DNA of 24,725 nt, from positions 1 through 24,725 of the forward strand of contig JBOGFI010000021.1 in the NCBI GenBank assembly GCA_050743365.1, written 5' to 3'. Positions 7,373 to 14,723 of the stretch are shown piece after piece. Under the pieces are notes generated by a model. The model worked only from the letters and a program-made list of their open reading frames with translations. It was not told the DNA's origin and searched no databases. Every line of letters begins with the position of its first letter. Positions within the stretch are counted from its first letter, which is position 1. The position numbers and the translations under genes are program-made. The DNA comes from JBOGFI01 sp050743365 (GTDB lineage Bacteria; Actinomycetota; Acidimicrobiia; IMCC26256; JACDBD01).

Positions 7373-7876
7373 ATGAGCGATGGCGCGATCGATCTGGAGC
7401 AGATCGAAGCCGAGCGCAAGCACATCCGCGAGACGTACCTCCGGCCGCACGCGGAGCGATCGGCCACGACCGCCGGCGGCGTCCACCACCTCGCGCTGCT
7501 GTCGTCGGACGTGGAGCGAACCGTGCGCTTCTACCAAAATGTGCTCGGCTTCCCTCTGACCGAGATCTTCGAGAACCGAGATTACCGAGGCTCGAACCAC
7601 TTCTTCTTCGACATCGGCAACAGCAACCTGCTCGCCTTCTTCGACTTCCCGGGCTTAGACATCGAGCCCTACGCGGAAGTGCTCGGCGGCCTCCACCACG
7701 TGGCGATCTCCATGGCCCCTGAGCAGTGGCGGGAAGCCAAGGCGCGCCTGGACGAGGCGGGCGTTGCGTATCAGGAGGAGAGCGGGTCGTCCGTCTACTT
7801 CCGAGACCCCGACGGCGCCCGCCTCGAGCTCATCGCCGACCCGCTGGGTGACATGTACGGGAGCCGCGTGCTGTAA
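7373..7876 (+). CDS. VOC superfamily (glyoxalase/extradiol dioxygenase-like) protein
   Basis: The 167-residue protein starts at ATG 7373 with a strong AAGGAGG at 7360-7366, although the frame is open far upstream. After a charged N-terminal helix (about residues 8-28) come two VOC half-modules. The first is GVHHLALLSSDVERTVRFYQ (36-55) with FFFDIGNSNLLAFFDFP; the second is GLHHVAISM (107-115) with YFRDPDGARLELIADP (142-157). His38/39, His108/109 and Glu152 sit where the family places its metal ligands. The superfamily includes glyoxalase I, extradiol dioxygenases and epimerases; the reaction here is unknown. It is the last gene of the run that starts with the P450, and the strong internal RBS suggests it is translated separately. 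Confidence 0.88.
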   Translation: MSDGAIDLEQIEAERKHIRETYLRPHAERSATTAGGVHHLALLSSDVERTVRFYQNVLGFPLTEIFENRDYRGSNHFFFDIGNSNLLAFFDFPGLDIEPYAEVLGGLHHVAISMAPEQWREAKARLDEAGVAYQEESGSSVYFRDPDGARLELIADPLGDMYGSRVL

Positions 7877-7941
7877 GGCCGCGCATCGAGTTCTTCGAGG
7901 ACACCTGGCTGAGGGTCTTCTGCGCTCCCGACGCGCGGCAG

Positions 7942-8169
7942 CTAACGGTTGACCGGCCGCATGTCGGCGTAGCGCTCGCCGGCGGCGACACCCTGGGGGG
8001 CGACGGCGTCGATCGCCGCCAGGTCGTCGGAGGTGAGGTCGCTGGTCGCCCGCGCCTCGACCTCGTCGGCCGAGCCGTAGAACTCCGACATCCCCATGCA
8101 CCTGAGGCCCTGCGCGGAGACGGCCAGCCCACCGAGGTGGCGGGCCGGCACGGTGGTGGTGTCGCTCAT
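7942..8169 (-). pseudogene. Aldo/keto reductase remnant with internal deletion
   Basis: The 75-residue frame starts at ATG 8169, with GGGGAG upstream. The first 40 residues look like the N-terminus of an aldo/keto reductase (HLGGLAVSAQGLRCMGMSEFYG, normally GLGCMGMSEFYG). From residue 43 it reads DLTSDDLAAIDAVAPQGVAAGERY...PVNR, which is the last helix and tail of the same family. About 250 residues are missing at the join (near base 8043): the catalytic Tyr/Lys/Asp/His region and most of the TIM barrel. It cannot be an active reductase. The join is in frame and the start site is intact, so a small protein could still be made. Confidence 0.75.
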
Positions 8170-8213
8170 GACTGCTCCCCGGTTCGCTGGACGTCGATCA
8201 CGATCCGAGTGTC

Positions 8214-8505
8214 CTATGGGTGCGATGGCGCGGGCGGTGCACCATCGACCTCGAAGGCGAGCTCGTCGACGTAGCACCAGTACCACTCCTCGCCGGGCTC
8301 GTAGGAGCGGACCGACGGGTGCTGGGTACCGGAGAAGTGCTTGGTGGCGTGGCGGTTCTTCGAGTTGTCGCAGCAGCCGATGTGCCCGCAGGTCTGGCAC
8401 ATGCGCAGATGAAACCAGCTGTCTCCGACCTGGAGACACTCGTGGCATCCCCCCGTCGCTGGGGGCGACGTCACGGATCGTGTCGAGATGCGCACACGTG
8501 CTCAC
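8214..8505 (-). pseudogene. UBP-type zinc finger protein, apparent frameshift
   Basis: Two minus-strand frames together give one UBP zinc finger protein of about 96 residues. GTG 8505 opens MSTCAHLDTIRDVAPSDGG, with the CxH ligand pair. The rest, GCHECLQVGDSWFHLRMC-QTCGHIGCCDNSKNRHATKHF-...-EPGEEWYWCYVDE, lies in another frame ending at 8214. The switch is at a run of six C (8449-8454; six G on the coding strand); five would restore one frame. The GTG overlaps the stop of the DUF2630 gene as GTGA, which supports it as the true start. These small bacterial proteins share the zinc-binding fold that recognises ubiquitin C-termini in eukaryotes, but their bacterial role is unknown. It may be an assembly error, a true pseudogene or recoding. 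A shorter frame starting inside at 8495 would lack the CxH pair. Confidence 0.75.
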
Positions 8506-8747
8506 TGCCGGTAGTGCTCCACGGTCGACTCGTCGCGGACCTGAGCCTGCGACGCGTCCTCGCCGAACTCACGCCGGGCTCGCCGCTGACGCAGCAGGTC
8601 CCAGCACTGGTCGAGGCGAACCTCGAGGTCGCGGAGCCGGCGGTGCTCCTCGTCGCTGAGCGGCTTGCCCGCCGTGTGCCGCTCGTAGAGAGCGTGCTCC
8701 TCGCCGGCGAGCTGCTGGATGGAGGACAGCACATCGTCGTCGGTCAT
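8502..8747 (-). CDS. DUF2630 family protein
   Basis: The 81-residue acidic, helical protein starts at ATG 8747 behind a GAGGGGG site. It has the family pattern: DDDVLSSIQQLAGEEHALYE, PLSDEEHRRLRDLEVRLDQCWDLLRQRRARREFGEDA. DUF2630 proteins are short two-helix proteins widespread in actinobacteria; no biochemical role is established. Its TGA overlaps the GTG of the UBP zinc finger frame (GTGA), so the two should be translationally coupled. The PhnB-like VOC gene lies 96 nt upstream on the same strand. Confidence 0.9.
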   Translation of the reverse strand: MTDDDVLSSIQQLAGEEHALYERHTAGKPLSDEEHRRLRDLEVRLDQCWDLLRQRRARREFGEDASQAQVRDESTVEHYRQ

Positions 8748-8843
8748 GACACCCCCTCGCTGGCGGTCTGGCTCGCAGCAACGCGTCACGGAGCGGTGGT
8801 ATTCCGCGACCGCGCCACGCCGCCCGGCGTCGGCGGCGCGGAG

Positions 8844-9317
8844 TCAGCCCCCGCCGCCCATCGCCTCCGCGGCCCGCTTGGCCATCTCGTCGGGTGGCAC
8901 GTCCTCGATGTGCGATGCGACGCTCCACTTGTGCCCGAAGGGGTCCAGGAACTGACCGGACCGGTCACCGTAGAACTGGTTCTCGACCGGACGTAGGGCC
9001 TTCGCGCCTGCCTTCACCGCACGGTCGAACGTCGCGTCGACGTCCTCGACGTACACGCTCATGGTCACGGGCGTGCCGCCGACCGTCTTCGGGCCGACCG
9101 CGTCCATCTCGGGGTACTCGTCCGCGAGCATGATCACGGAGTCACCAATCGCAAGCTCGGCGTGGCCGACCTTGCCGCTGGGGTCACCCATGCGCATCCG
9201 CTCGCTCGCGCCGAACACGTCTTTGTAGAAATCGATGGCGTCGGACGCGCCATCGATGACCAGATACGCGCTGACCCTGGGGTAGCCGTCGGGGATTGGC
9301 TTTACCGAGGGGCTCAT
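8844..9317 (-). CDS. PhnB-like VOC family protein
   Basis: The 157-residue product starts at ATG 9317, with AAGGAGA about 9 nt upstream; the longer frame to 9488 is not supported. It carries the PhnB/YdcE-like VOC pattern: PRVSAYLVIDGASDAIDFYKDVFGA (13-37), GKVGHAELAIGDSVIMLADEYPE (48-70), VTMSVYVEDVDATFDRAVKAGA, and YGDRSGQFLDPFGHKWSVASH. Proteins of this subfamily are common and mostly without known substrate; some resemble bleomycin-resistance or 3-demethylubiquinone-like folds. It is divergent from the LLM oxidoreductase gene and leads a minus-strand run with DUF2630 and the zinc finger frame. Confidence 0.88.
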   Translation of the reverse strand: MSPSVKPIPDGYPRVSAYLVIDGASDAIDFYKDVFGASERMRMGDPSGKVGHAELAIGDSVIMLADEYPEMDAVGPKTVGGTPVTMSVYVEDVDATFDRAVKAGAKALRPVENQFYGDRSGQFLDPFGHKWSVASHIEDVPPDEMAKRAAEAMGGGG

Positions 9318-9413
9318 CGTTCGCTCTCCTTCACCTTGTCGGGGGATGTCGTGCTTCGGGTCCCGCCGATTCTTACCCACCCGGGACCCAGCGGAAAGGG
9401 GCGGCGGCGCGCG

Positions 9414-9419
9414 TACCTT
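9414..9419 (+). promoter_or_regulatory. -10-like element, possible leaderless start
   Basis: TACCTT lies 7 nt upstream of ATG 9427, and only a weak purine stretch (GGGGAAG) lies between. Either a leaderless start or a poor Shine-Dalgarno would fit. Confidence 0.3.
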
Positions 9420-9426
9420 GGGGAAG

Positions 9427-10263
9427 ATGCGCCACGGATTCGTACTACCCGGAGGGTCGGCAAGAGAGCAGCTCGAGCAGGCGGTCATCGCCGAGTCCGC
9501 CGGATGGGACGGTGTGTTCGTGTGGGAGGCCGCCTACGGCGTCGACGCCTGGACGCTGCTGGCCGCCATGGCTGCCCGGACATCCCGCATCCAGCTCGGA
9601 ACGATGCTCACGCCCCTGCCCTGGCGACGCCCGTGGAAGGTCGCCAGCCAGGCCGTGACGCTCGACGAGCTGTCCGGCGGGCGGGCGATCCTCGCCGTCG
9701 GTTTGGGCGCGGTGGACACCGCTCTGGGCAACACCGGGGAGGTGACGGACCGGCGGGCCCGGGCCGAGCTCCTCGACGAGGGTATCGACCTCGTCGCCGG
9801 GCTCTGGGCGGGCGAGCTGTCCTACGCCGGGCGCCACTATCAGATGGACCTCACTCCTCGGACCGATCTCGCCGAGGTCGCGCAGCCGGTCCGGCGCCCA
9901 CGCATCCCGATCTGGGTCGTCGGCGCGTGGCCGCGACCCAAGTCGATGCGCCGGGTGCTGCGCTGCGACGGGCTGCTTCCGATCTGCATGGATGGCTCTG
10001 GTTACCGGGCGACGACGCCCGAGGACATCCGGGCGATGGCGGCCTGGCTCGACGACCACGGCGGCCGACGACCGGGATTCGACATCATCATGGAGGGGGA
10101 AACGCCGGCCGACGACGCTGACGCCGCGGCCGAGATCGTCCGACCGTGGTCGGAGGCGGGATGCACGTGGTGGCTCGACGCGCGCTGGGAGCTGCCGCAC
10201 CACGGTCCCGACCGCTCGCGGGAGGTGCGTCGTCGGCTCGAGGCCGGACCGCCACGGGTGTAG
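9427..10263 (+). CDS. LLM class flavin- or F420-dependent oxidoreductase
   Basis: The 278-residue protein has the bacterial luciferase-like TIM-barrel signature. MRHGFVLPGG starts strand 1, followed by AESAGWDGVFVWEA, ARTSRIQLGTMLTPLPWRRPWKVASQAVTLDELSGGRAILAVGLGA, then PIWVVGAW and a C-terminal segment ending at the stop shared with the convergent operon. Family members use FMN or coenzyme F420 to oxidise or reduce small molecules; the cofactor is not certain from sequence. It is slightly shorter than usual (about 300-350 residues), the loss being in the C-terminal insertion. It ends 9 nt before the stop of the adenine deaminase gene on the other strand, with no obvious terminator between. 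Confidence 0.88.
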   Translation: MRHGFVLPGGSAREQLEQAVIAESAGWDGVFVWEAAYGVDAWTLLAAMAARTSRIQLGTMLTPLPWRRPWKVASQAVTLDELSGGRAILAVGLGAVDTALGNTGEVTDRRARAELLDEGIDLVAGLWAGELSYAGRHYQMDLTPRTDLAEVAQPVRRPRIPIWVVGAWPRPKSMRRVLRCDGLLPICMDGSGYRATTPEDIRAMAAWLDDHGGRRPGFDIIMEGETPADDADAAAEIVRPWSEAGCTWWLDARWELPHHGPDRSREVRRRLEAGPPRV

Positions 10264-10272
10264 ATGAGGCGT

Positions 10273-11280
10273 TCAAAGAGAGGTGGCGGCAAAGGCATCG
10301 ACGGCGTCGAGATGTCGTCGTCGGCTCGCCTCGTCGAGGAACGAGGCGCGGAAGGAGTTGCGCGCCACCTGAGTCATCTGGTCCCAGGTCAGGTTCAGCG
10401 CTCGGGCGGTCGCCACGTAGTTGTCTCCGATGTAGCCGCTGAAGTACGCGGGGTCGTCCGAGTTGATGCTGACGCAGAGACCGCGCTCCAGCATCCGGCG
10501 TACGCCGTGCTCCCTCAACTCGCGAAATACCCGCAGCTTGACGTTCGAGAGCGGGCACACCGTCAGCGGGACCTGCGCCGCGACCAATCGTTCGACGAGC
10601 CGATCGTCCTCCATGCACCGGACCCCATGGTCGATGCGCCGCACCCGGAGCACGTCGAGCGCCTGCCAGATGTAGTCGGGAGGGCCTTCCTCACCGGCAT
10701 GAGCCACCGCGATCAGATCCTCGGCGCGCGCACGATCGAAGACCTCGCGGAACTTCTCGGGCGGGTTCCCCACCTCGGACGAGTCCAGTCCCACCGCGGT
10801 GATCGCCTCGCGATACGGGAGCGCCGCCTCCAACGTCGCCATCGCCGACTCCGCGCTGACGTGACGTAGGAAGCAGAGGATGAGTCGCGAGGTGATCCCC
10901 AGCTCCCGCTCGCCATCCGCGAGCGCGGCCCCGATGCCGCCGACGACGACCGGGAAGGGGACGCCGCGCGCGGTGTGCGTCTGCGGATCGAAGAAGATCT
11001 CCGCGTGGCGCACTCCCTGCGTGGCGGCGCGCCGCAGGTAGGCCCGGGTCAGGTCGTAGAAGTCCCGCTCGGCGACGAGCACACGACAGCCCGCGTAGTA
11101 GATGTCGAGAAAGGACTGGAGATCCTCGAAGACGTATGCACGACGGACAGCGTCGACGTCGGGATACGGCGTCTCCACGCCGTTCCGCTGCGCCATCTCG
11201 AACATCATCTCGGGCTCGAGCGTCCCCTCGATGTGCAGATGGAGCTCGGCCTTGGGCAGCTGGGTGAGCGACGCCTCCAT
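10273..11280 (-). CDS. Adenine deaminase (adenosine deaminase superfamily)
   Basis: The 335-residue TIM-barrel amidohydrolase shows the HxH zinc motif (H14, H16), HAGEEGPP (H194, E197), RIDHG (H218) and SINSDDPAYFSGY (271-283) with D275/D276. The SDDPAYFxGY and PLTVCPLSNVKLRVF stretches are those of the adenine deaminase branch rather than of adenosine deaminase, so it should convert adenine to hypoxanthine in purine salvage. ATG 11280 lies 7 nt after the stop of the upstream ligase/lyase gene, so it is the last gene of that operon. A purine enzyme in a CoA-ligase transcript is unexpected. The frame is open further upstream, but that part overlaps the preceding gene and looks like shadow translation. 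Confidence 0.9.
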   Translation of the reverse strand: MEASLTQLPKAELHLHIEGTLEPEMMFEMAQRNGVETPYPDVDAVRRAYVFEDLQSFLDIYYAGCRVLVAERDFYDLTRAYLRRAATQGVRHAEIFFDPQTHTARGVPFPVVVGGIGAALADGERELGITSRLILCFLRHVSAESAMATLEAALPYREAITAVGLDSSEVGNPPEKFREVFDRARAEDLIAVAHAGEEGPPDYIWQALDVLRVRRIDHGVRCMEDDRLVERLVAAQVPLTVCPLSNVKLRVFRELREHGVRRMLERGLCVSINSDDPAYFSGYIGDNYVATARALNLTWDQMTQVARNSFRASFLDEASRRRHLDAVDAFAATSL

Positions 11281-11287
11281 CGGGCTC

Positions 11288-13594
11288 TCAGGTGCCAGAG
11301 CGGGGAGGGTCGGCGCGGCGACTCCCGCTCGAGCGGCGCTCGACCTCGAGCCACAGCGGCATCCCGATCGGATGCTCGGCTTCCTCGGCGAGGTGCGCGA
11401 CGAGCCCGGCCGTCCGGGCGATGAGGACGAAGCCGCGCACGCTCGTCGGAGGCACGCCGAGGTCGGTGAGCGCGGCCCCGCCGGCACCGGCCCCGTTGAT
11501 CGGCAGGTGGCGGCCAGTCACCTTCTCGTGCACCTCGGCCACGAGCCGGAGGAGACGGAGGTGTGGTCCGAGAAGGCCCTCCTCCGTCGCCAGCTCGTAG
11601 ATCCGCGGCGTTCGAGGATCTTGCGCACGGTGGACGGGGTGTCCGAGGCCGGGGACCCGTTGGCCGACTCGACGCCTTGCCTCCACCGCGACCTCGGCGA
11701 CGTGCCGTAGGGACGCGTCGTCGGTGGGGGGTCCTCGGTGATCCCGCAGCGCGTCGGCGAGGAACTGCGCCGTGTCGCCTGCCGGCCCGAGGAAGACACT
11801 GCCGGCGCCGAGCAGCCCCGCGGCCACGGCGGCCTGGATGGCCTCGGGCGATCCCGTGTACGTCAGCCGGGCGGCCAGGGCGCTGGGCGTGAGGCCGTGA
11901 TCGGCGAGGGACACGAGGACGGCGTCGAGCATCCGGCGCTCGCGTGTCGTGGGCTCGCGTCGGGTCACGAGGAGGTAGGCCAGCTCGGTCAGGGTGAGAC
12001 GACCCATGACCTCGCTCGGGAGGTCTCGGCCGGCGACCGTGATCCGGTCGGTACCAGACGAGCCGATCCAGGTGTGTAACCAGTTCTCCATATCGACCTC
12101 GTCGGGTGTTCGCTGCGACGGGAGCTGGTGCTTGGCAAGCCGGCCGGTCGCCGTGTGCGGGAGCTCGTGGACGATCTCTATGTATCGGGGAACCTTGAAC
12201 CGGGCAAGGTGATCGCTGGCGAACGCGTGCAGGTCGAGGACGTCGACGGTTCGCCCCGGAGCCGGCGTGACGAAGGCCTTGACGTCTTGCTCCGACAGCT
12301 CCGAGGGCACGCCGACGACCGCCGCCTCGGCGACGTCGGGGTGGTGCTCCAGGACAGCCTCGACCTCCGCCGGAGACAGGTTCTCACCGCGGCGGCGGAT
12401 GACCTCCTTCTTTCGGCCCACGAAGGTGTACGTGGCGTCAGCGTTGTCGCGGACCAGGTCACCGGTCCGCAGCCAGCCGTCGACCAGCACCTCCGCGGTC
12501 TCGTCCGGCATTTCGTAGTAGCCGCGCATGATGGCCGGGTTGCGCAGTTCCAGCTCGCCCACCTCGCCCGGACCGACGGCTCGGCCACCGTCCATGACAC
12601 GGGCGTCGTTGACGTGCCCCAGCTCGGGATGCTGCCGGGCGGAGCCGAGCGTGCCGAAGGGTCGGGAACCGTGCGGCCACACCAGGCCGTAGGGCGTCTC
12701 GGAGAGCGCGTAGCCACACACGATCTCGAACCCGAAGCGCTGCTCGATCGCCAGCTGCCGCTCTCGGTCTGGTGACGGACCCGTGTAGCACCGCCGGACG
12801 GGGTTGTCGGCGTCGTCAGCTCGCAGTGGTTGTCGCATCAGGATCTCGAGCATCGCTCCGATCGCGTTGAACTCGGTCGCTCCGTATCGGCGGGCCGAGT
12901 CGATGAAGTCCCTCGCGGAGAAGCCGGGCAGCAGCACCAGGCTCCCGCGGACCGCGACCGACCCCAGCGTCGAGTAGGCGGGGGCGTTGATGTGAAACAG
13001 AGGAAGCGAGGTCATCAGCCGGTCATCGCGGGTGAGCCGCAGCCAGTGCGGGAAGCCCTCACCGGCCATCACGTAGGCGAGATGGGTCTGCATGACCAGC
13101 TTGGACCGACCGGTCGTACCGGAAGTCGGGATCATGACGGCGACGTCGCCCGGGTCGATATCGGCGGGACCGCGGCCGTCCGGCGGGGCCTCGAACAGCT
13201 CGCGGACGTCGACACGCGCCGCGCGCGCCCCGGCCTCGCGGATGCCCGCATCCACCGAGGCCTCGAGCTCGTCGTCGGTGACGACGAGCATGGGAGTGAC
13301 CTGCCGCACGAAGCCGGTGAGCTCGGCCCCGACGCCCTTCGGGTTGATCGGGACCTGGACCGCGCCGATCTCCATGAGGGCGAACCAGCTGAGCAGGTAC
13401 TCCGGAGTGTTCCGGGCGGTGACCAGCACCCGGTCCTTGGTCCCGACACCCGCGGCACGGAACGCGCTCGCGGCCCGCTCGATCCGCTCCAACGCCTGCG
13501 CGTAGGTGTAGACACGATCCCCGGCGAGCAACCACGTGCTTTCACCGGCGTCGTCGACGGCCCGCCGGAACAGCGCCGGTATCGTCCGCTTCAA
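11288..13594 (-). CDS. Acyl-CoA ligase fused to citryl-CoA lyase/citrate synthase-like domain
   Basis: One 768-codon frame holds two enzymes. Residues 1 to about 498 are an AMP-forming ligase of the ANL superfamily. They show the P-loop TSGTTGRSK (157-165), YALSETPYG (295-303), DGWLRTGDL (372-380), FVGRKKEVIRRRGENLSPAE (391-410) and a final TATGRLAK, where Arg485 replaces the usual catalytic Lys of the GK motif (Lys488 follows). Residues 502-768 are a citrate synthase-fold domain of the citryl-CoA lyase type, with LADHG (His566), GLGHPVH (His652, His655) and FVLIARTAGLVAHLAEE. The stretch LPINGAGAGG (697-706) has no aspartate where citrate synthases carry the catalytic Asp. The start is TTG 13594. 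Met502 (12091-12089), with GAGG upstream, could be a second start. It lies 36 nt after the quinone oxidoreductase and 7 nt before adenine deaminase. Whether a two-domain enzyme is made is not known. Confidence 0.85.
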   Translation of the reverse strand: MKRTIPALFRRAVDDAGESTWLLAGDRVYTYAQALERIERAASAFRAAGVGTKDRVLVTARNTPEYLLSWFALMEIGAVQVPINPKGVGAELTGFVRQVTPMLVVTDDELEASVDAGIREAGARAARVDVRELFEAPPDGRGPADIDPGDVAVMIPTSGTTGRSKLVMQTHLAYVMAGEGFPHWLRLTRDDRLMTSLPLFHINAPAYSTLGSVAVRGSLVLLPGFSARDFIDSARRYGATEFNAIGAMLEILMRQPLRADDADNPVRRCYTGPSPDRERQLAIEQRFGFEIVCGYALSETPYGLVWPHGSRPFGTLGSARQHPELGHVNDARVMDGGRAVGPGEVGELELRNPAIMRGYYEMPDETAEVLVDGWLRTGDLVRDNADATYTFVGRKKEVIRRRGENLSPAEVEAVLEHHPDVAEAAVVGVPSELSEQDVKAFVTPAPGRTVDVLDLHAFASDHLARFKVPRYIEIVHELPHTATGRLAKHQLPSQRTPDEVDMENWLHTWIGSSGTDRITVAGRDLPSEVMGRLTLTELAYLLVTRREPTTRERRMLDAVLVSLADHGLTPSALAARLTYTGSPEAIQAAVAAGLLGAGSVFLGPAGDTAQFLADALRDHRGPPTDDASLRHVAEVAVEARRRVGQRVPGLGHPVHRAQDPRTPRIYELATEEGLLGPHLRLLRLVAEVHEKVTGRHLPINGAGAGGAALTDLGVPPTSVRGFVLIARTAGLVAHLAEEAEHPIGMPLWLEVERRSSGSRRADPPRSGT

Positions 13595-13630
13595 GGTGCC
13601 CTCGTCGCCGCGCCAGGAGCGAGCGGCACG

Positions 13631-14590
13631 CTACGGGACCAGCACCACCCGGCCGAAGGCCTGCCGGCTCTCGACGTGAGCGTGGGCATCGGCTGCGTTG
13701 GCCAAGGGGAACGTCCGGTCGACGACCACTCGGAGCCGCCCGACCGCGATGTCGGCGAGGTGCCGGGCGACCATGGATCGCACGCGGTCGCTGATGATCT
13801 CGGCGCCGAAGAAGACCCCGGTGAGTGTCTGGTTGCCCAGCATGAGCATCGCGGCGTCGAACGGCTGGGGATCGCGTCCCGCCTGGCCGACGAGCGTGCA
13901 CCGGCCCCGGTACGCGAGCGAGCGCACGCTGCCCGCCAGCGTCGAACCTACGGAGTCGACCACGAGGTCGACGCCGCGGCCGCCCGTCGCTTCGCGCGCA
14001 GCATCGGGAAAGTCGACCTCCCGGTAGTTGATGCCGTGGTCGAGCCCGAAGCCGCGCAGGCGCTCGAGCTTGTCGTCGCTCGACGCGGTCGCGACGACAA
14101 TGGCGCCGGCTCGCTTGGCAAGCTGGATGGCAGCGAGACCCACCCCGCCCGCGCCGGCCTGCACGAGAACGGTCTCGCCCGCTTGTAGATGCCCGAACTC
14201 GAACAGGCAGTCGTCGGCGGTGCCGAACGCAACCGGCACGCACGCCGCCTCCACGACGTCGAGGCCCTCGGGCACCACCCACGTTACGAGTGCCGGTACC
14301 GCGACCTGCTCTGCATGCGAGCCGTGGAGCATCGTGCAGACGACCCGCTGTCCCACGGCACGGTCGTGCACGTCGGCGCCGACCTCGCGGATCGTGCCCG
14401 CGCACTGGTACCCGACGACGTGAGGCCGGGTGGCCAGTTCGCCGCCGGCGCGGTTCAGCGTGTCGCCGCCCTCGATGCTGATCGCCTCGACGTCGACGAG
14501 CACGTCGCCCGGCCCGCAGACCGGATCGGGCACGTCCTCGTACCGGAACACGTCCGGCGAGCCGGTCTCGTAGTACACCGCGGCCTTCAT
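13631..14590 (-). CDS. Zinc-independent quinone oxidoreductase (MDR family)
   Basis: The 319-residue protein belongs to the medium-chain dehydrogenase/reductase superfamily, quinone oxidoreductase branch. It shows MKAAVYYETGSPDVFRYEDVPDP at the N-terminus, PHVVGYQCAGTIREVGADV (56-74) and the NADPH-binding loop VLVQAGAGGVGLAAIQLAKRAGA (141-163). The zinc-ligand GHE motif of alcohol dehydrogenases is replaced by VVGYQCAG, consistent with a zinc-free reductase of quinones or enones. It is probably cytoplasmic. It precedes the ligase/lyase gene by 36 nt, and a TAACGT box 7 nt before its ATG suggests its own leaderless promoter. Its relation to the upstream CoA-transferase is interrupted by a hairpin. 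Confidence 0.9.
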   Translation of the reverse strand: MKAAVYYETGSPDVFRYEDVPDPVCGPGDVLVDVEAISIEGGDTLNRAGGELATRPHVVGYQCAGTIREVGADVHDRAVGQRVVCTMLHGSHAEQVAVPALVTWVVPEGLDVVEAACVPVAFGTADDCLFEFGHLQAGETVLVQAGAGGVGLAAIQLAKRAGAIVVATASSDDKLERLRGFGLDHGINYREVDFPDAAREATGGRGVDLVVDSVGSTLAGSVRSLAYRGRCTLVGQAGRDPQPFDAAMLMLGNQTLTGVFFGAEIISDRVRSMVARHLADIAVGRLRVVVDRTFPLANAADAHAHVESRQAFGRVVLVP

Positions 14591-14597
14591 GGGCCCG

Positions 14598-14603
14598 ACG
14601 TTA
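14598..14603 (-). promoter_or_regulatory. -10 element of a probable leaderless promoter (quinone oxidoreductase)
   Basis: On the minus strand TAACGT is followed by seven bases (CGGGCCC) and then ATG 14590. No Shine-Dalgarno sequence is seen. It lies just downstream of the hairpin at 14638-14660, so transcription may restart here. Confidence 0.45.
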
Positions 14604-14637
14604 CTCAGGCGGGCCCTGCCTCCTGGTCGCGCTCGCT

Positions 14638-14660
14638 CGGCGGCAGGGTACCTGCCGCCG
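14638..14660 (-). terminator. GC-rich hairpin after the CoA-transferase gene
   Basis: CGGCGGCAGG (14638-14647) and CCTGCCGCCG (14651-14660) form a perfect 10-bp stem with a 3-nt loop. It lies about 63 nt after the CoA-transferase stop and 48 nt before the next start. No T-run follows, so it may act as a weak terminator or processing site. Confidence 0.4.
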
Positions 14661-14723
14661 CCCTCCGGGCCGCTCGCCGCTCCCGCGCAGTCCTGGCGGC
14701 CAGCAACGGGCTGGCAGGCCTTC

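Noticed and set aside
7877..7941. A short coding remnant or terminator between the VOC gene and the AKR remnant
   Set aside because: One frame reads RIEFFEDTWLRVFC, but I could not tie it to a family, and no stable stem is visible.
10273..11487. A longer adenine deaminase starting at 11487
   Set aside because: The extra 69 residues overlap the preceding gene and are low-complexity; the conserved family N-terminus starts at 11280.
12830..14188. A 452-codon open frame on the plus strand
   Set aside because: It is antisense to the ligase and quinone oxidoreductase genes, both of which have clear motifs; no family signature is present.
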